Below are positions 63,828 through 64,000 of a DNA stretch of 64,000 bases, in pieces. Made by a program: the position numbers and the translations under genes. The notes under the pieces are model-generated. The model was not told where the DNA came from. It did no database searches and saw only the letters and a list, made by a program, of their open reading frames with translations. Position 1 is the stretch's first letter. Each line of letters begins with the position of its first letter. Origin of the DNA: an uncultured Ruminococcus sp. (GTDB taxonomy: Bacteria; Bacillota; Clostridia; Oscillospirales; Ruminococcaceae); NCBI GenBank assembly GCA_902780505.1, contig CACZFN010000011.1, positions 1 to 64,000 on the forward strand. The letters are read 5' to 3'.

Positions 63828-64000
63828 ATGGGAGTAGTATCAATGAAGCAGCTTCTTGAAGCAGGTGTACACTTTGGTCACCAGACAAGAAGATGGAACC
63901 CGAAAATGGCACCTTACATCTTTACTGAAAGAAATGGTATTTATATCATTGACCTTCAGAAGACTGTAAAGAAGCTTGAGGAAGCTTATCTTTTCGTAAG
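63828..64000 (+). CDS. rpsB: 30S ribosomal protein S2, start only (cut by the window)
   Basis: The first 57 codons are present: [38 protein letters not shown] and [12 protein letters not shown] match S2. AGGAGG lies eight bases upstream. S2 is one of the last proteins to join the small subunit. The tsf gene would be expected just beyond the window. Confidence 0.97.
   Translation, partial: MGVVSMKQLLEAGVHFGHQTRRWNPKMAPYIFTERNGIYIIDLQKTVKKLEEAYLFV

Overview
This 64 kb stretch is a bacterial chromosome segment of about 40-43 % GC. It carries many endospore genes (spoVS, yqfC/yqfD, a ylbJ-like gene, spoIIGA-sigE-sigG, a Spo0A-C-like protein, ylmC), strong AAGGAGG-type ribosome sites and TTGACA-N17-TATAAT promoters. 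Gene orders such as ymdB-spoVS, phoH-ybeY-era-yqzL-recO and gdpP-rplI-dnaB are classic for Firmicutes. A cellulose/pectin-binding Cthe_2159-type lipoprotein and an indolepyruvate:ferredoxin oxidoreductase point to an anaerobic clostridium. My best guess is a Ruminococcus-like member of the Oscillospiraceae, inferred from gene content only. I see no rRNA, tRNA, CRISPR array, prophage or insertion sequence.

Layout. 1-6.0 kb: a very large secreted repeat protein, split by a frameshift and running off the left edge. 6.1-11.3 kb: phospholipase-D-like lipoprotein, MATE exporter, GNAT enzyme with a structured leader, HtrA protease. 11.3-21.9 kb (minus strand): RNase J, c-di-AMP phosphodiesterase GdpP, L9, DnaB, TilS, FtsH, then YmdB and SpoVS. 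22.1-24.5 kb: PcrA helicase. 24.5-27.4 kb: copper operon (CopA with a C-terminal CopZ-like domain, CsoR, CsoR-type operator). 27.5-29.6 kb: PnuC transporter behind a folded leader RNA, and the carbohydrate-binding lipoprotein. 29.7-33.4 kb: iorA-iorB-paaK. 33.5-36.0 kb: AzlCD, HAD phosphatase, deoxyinosine glycosylase. 36.1-37.7 kb: a small regulated membrane-protein module (unknown protein, XRE repressor, DUF3169) behind two perfect palindromes. 37.8-45.2 kb (minus): mutS2, recO, yqzL, era, ybeY, phoH, yqfD, yqfC. 45.3-48.2 kb: YlbJ-like protein, a small Cys protein, a GHL10 lipoprotein and an AT-rich inverted-repeat element. 48.3-54.4 kb (minus): gatC, gatA, a GatB-AspRS fusion, and lysA. 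54.5-59.8 kb: DUF951, prfA, a broken TfoX-N gene, tsaC, coaE, a lytic transglycosylase, M18 aminopeptidase. 59.9-64 kb: spoIIGA-sigE-sigG, the Spo0A-C-like protein, ylmC and the start of rpsB.

The strongest candidate for something new is the 957-residue GatB::aspartyl-tRNA synthetase fusion. It joins the enzyme expected to misacylate tRNA(Asn) with Asp to a subunit of the amidotransferase that repairs it, which would be a covalent transamidosome. Other leads are: Shine-Dalgarno sequences separated from their start codons by a hairpin in both rnjA and mutS2; a leader hairpin plus internal sigma-F-like promoter that would keep sigG silent on spoIIG read-through; a folded leader before pnuC that I could not assign; mutually exclusive hairpins before gdpP; an in-frame CopA-CopZ fusion with an internal ribosome site; and a palindromic operator array before the XRE/DUF3169 module.
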